Shown piece by piece: positions 6,655 through 6,862 of a DNA stretch of 6,862 nucleotides. The notes under the pieces are model-generated. The model was not told the DNA's origin. It searched no databases and saw nothing but the letters and a program-made list of their open reading frames with translations. Both the position numbers and the translations under genes were made by a program. The stretch is from contig CALFYR010000033.1 of the NCBI GenBank assembly GCA_937954195.1, forward strand, positions 1-6,862, read 5' to 3'. The DNA is from an uncultured Dehalococcoidia bacterium. GTDB lineage: Bacteria; Chloroflexota; Dehalococcoidia; Tepidiformales; Tepidiformaceae. Position 1 is the stretch's first letter. Each line of letters opens with the position of its first letter.

Positions 6655-6741
6655 GGGACCCGTGGACGCACCCCGCCGGGCGCCTGGATTGGGCTGATTG
6701 CCGCGTCTCGACCCGCAGCAGCCAGCCGTAAGGCTGTGCCA

Positions 6742-6771
6742 GTTATCGCCGGAGCGTAACGCTTGCGTCAA
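6742..6771 (-). promoter_or_regulatory. Candidate sigma-70-type promoter of the surface operon
   Basis: On the minus strand TTGACG (6771-6766) is a 5/6 match to the -35 consensus. After an 18-base spacer, GATAAC (6747-6742) is a 4/6 match to the -10 consensus. T-rich sequence (TTTTCTCTTTTT within 6796-6781) lies just upstream and could act as an UP element. The predicted leader is roughly 90 bases. Confidence 0.5.
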
Positions 6772-6778
6772 GCTCCGG
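6749..6778. promoter_or_regulatory. Nested dyad over the -35 box (possible operator)
   Basis: CCGGAGC (6749-6755) and GCTCCGG (6772-6778) are perfect inverted arms. Centred between them is a second palindrome, ACGC-TT-GCGT (6759-6768). The -35 hexamer lies inside the dyad, so a protein bound here would control access of RNA polymerase. The regulator is unknown. Confidence 0.4.
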
Positions 6779-6818
6779 TTTGTAAAAAGAGAAAACGCGG
6801 AATCCCGGGAAAGAGTTA

Positions 6819-6851
6819 ACCCGGGTGCGCCTCGTTATGGCGCACCCGGGT
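6819..6851. terminator. Strong hairpin at the window edge, likely terminator of an outside gene
   Basis: ACCCGGGTGCGCC (6819-6831) and GGCGCACCCGGGT (6839-6851) make a perfect 13-bp stem with a 7-base loop. On the minus strand it is followed by TTAACTCTTT, a T-rich tail fitting termination of a leftward gene to the right of the window. Such a terminator would insulate the surface operon promoter from upstream read-through. The plus-strand tail (TCTTGCCTCC) is weaker. Confidence 0.65.
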
Positions 6852-6862
6852 CTTGCCTCCTG

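Noticed and set aside
6044..6697. 217-residue plus-strand open frame covering the start of the giant gene
   Set aside because: It runs through the signal peptide, ribosome-binding site and leader of the minus-strand gene, and its product is Arg-rich and featureless.

Overview
The window is GC-rich DNA with dense, mostly one-frame coding and long antisense shadow frames. The proteins are extracytoplasmic and rich in Pro/Thr/Ala linkers and Cys-paired beta-sandwich domains. The PTPTP-type linkers, the small Cys-containing 'YGSV' domain and the GWNLV...YWV C-terminal module resemble surface proteins of Chloroflexota (Dehalococcoidia/Tepidiforma-like). That placement is an inference from protein style; no marker gene is present.

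Layout, left to right. (1) Positions 1-321 hold the 3' end of a plus-strand gene entering from outside, probably a Rossmann/SAM-methyltransferase-like protein. (2) Positions 322-586 are non-coding and contain two bulged hairpins ahead of (3) a plus-strand membrane-tethered CAP/SCP-domain protein (587-1546). (4) A 13-bp hairpin at 1579-1608 ends this unit and lies just beyond the stop codon of the oncoming minus-strand genes. (5) Three minus-strand genes follow, read from right to left: a 1311-residue secreted multidomain protein (6643-2708), a 266-residue signal-peptide/beta-domain/TM protein with an acidic cytoplasmic tail (2638-1838), and a 72-residue DUF4287 protein (1828-1610). The last two are separated by 9 bases, and the Shine-Dalgarno sequence of the third overlaps the stop of the second, so coupling is likely. 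The first two are separated by 69 bases that contain a strong stem-loop. (6) The right-hand 219 bases carry a candidate promoter for the large gene, a dyad over its -35 box, and a 13-bp hairpin at the window edge that may terminate a gene lying outside.

The most coherent picture is a cell-surface locus: one very large exported protein built of disulfide-pinned domains, one single-pass membrane protein that could sit beside it in the envelope, and a small cytoplasmic protein of unknown role, convergent with a tethered CAP protein. No mobile element, CRISPR array, tRNA or rRNA was seen. There is no clear evidence of a defence, biosynthetic or other novel system; the surface operon is the best candidate for something not yet described.
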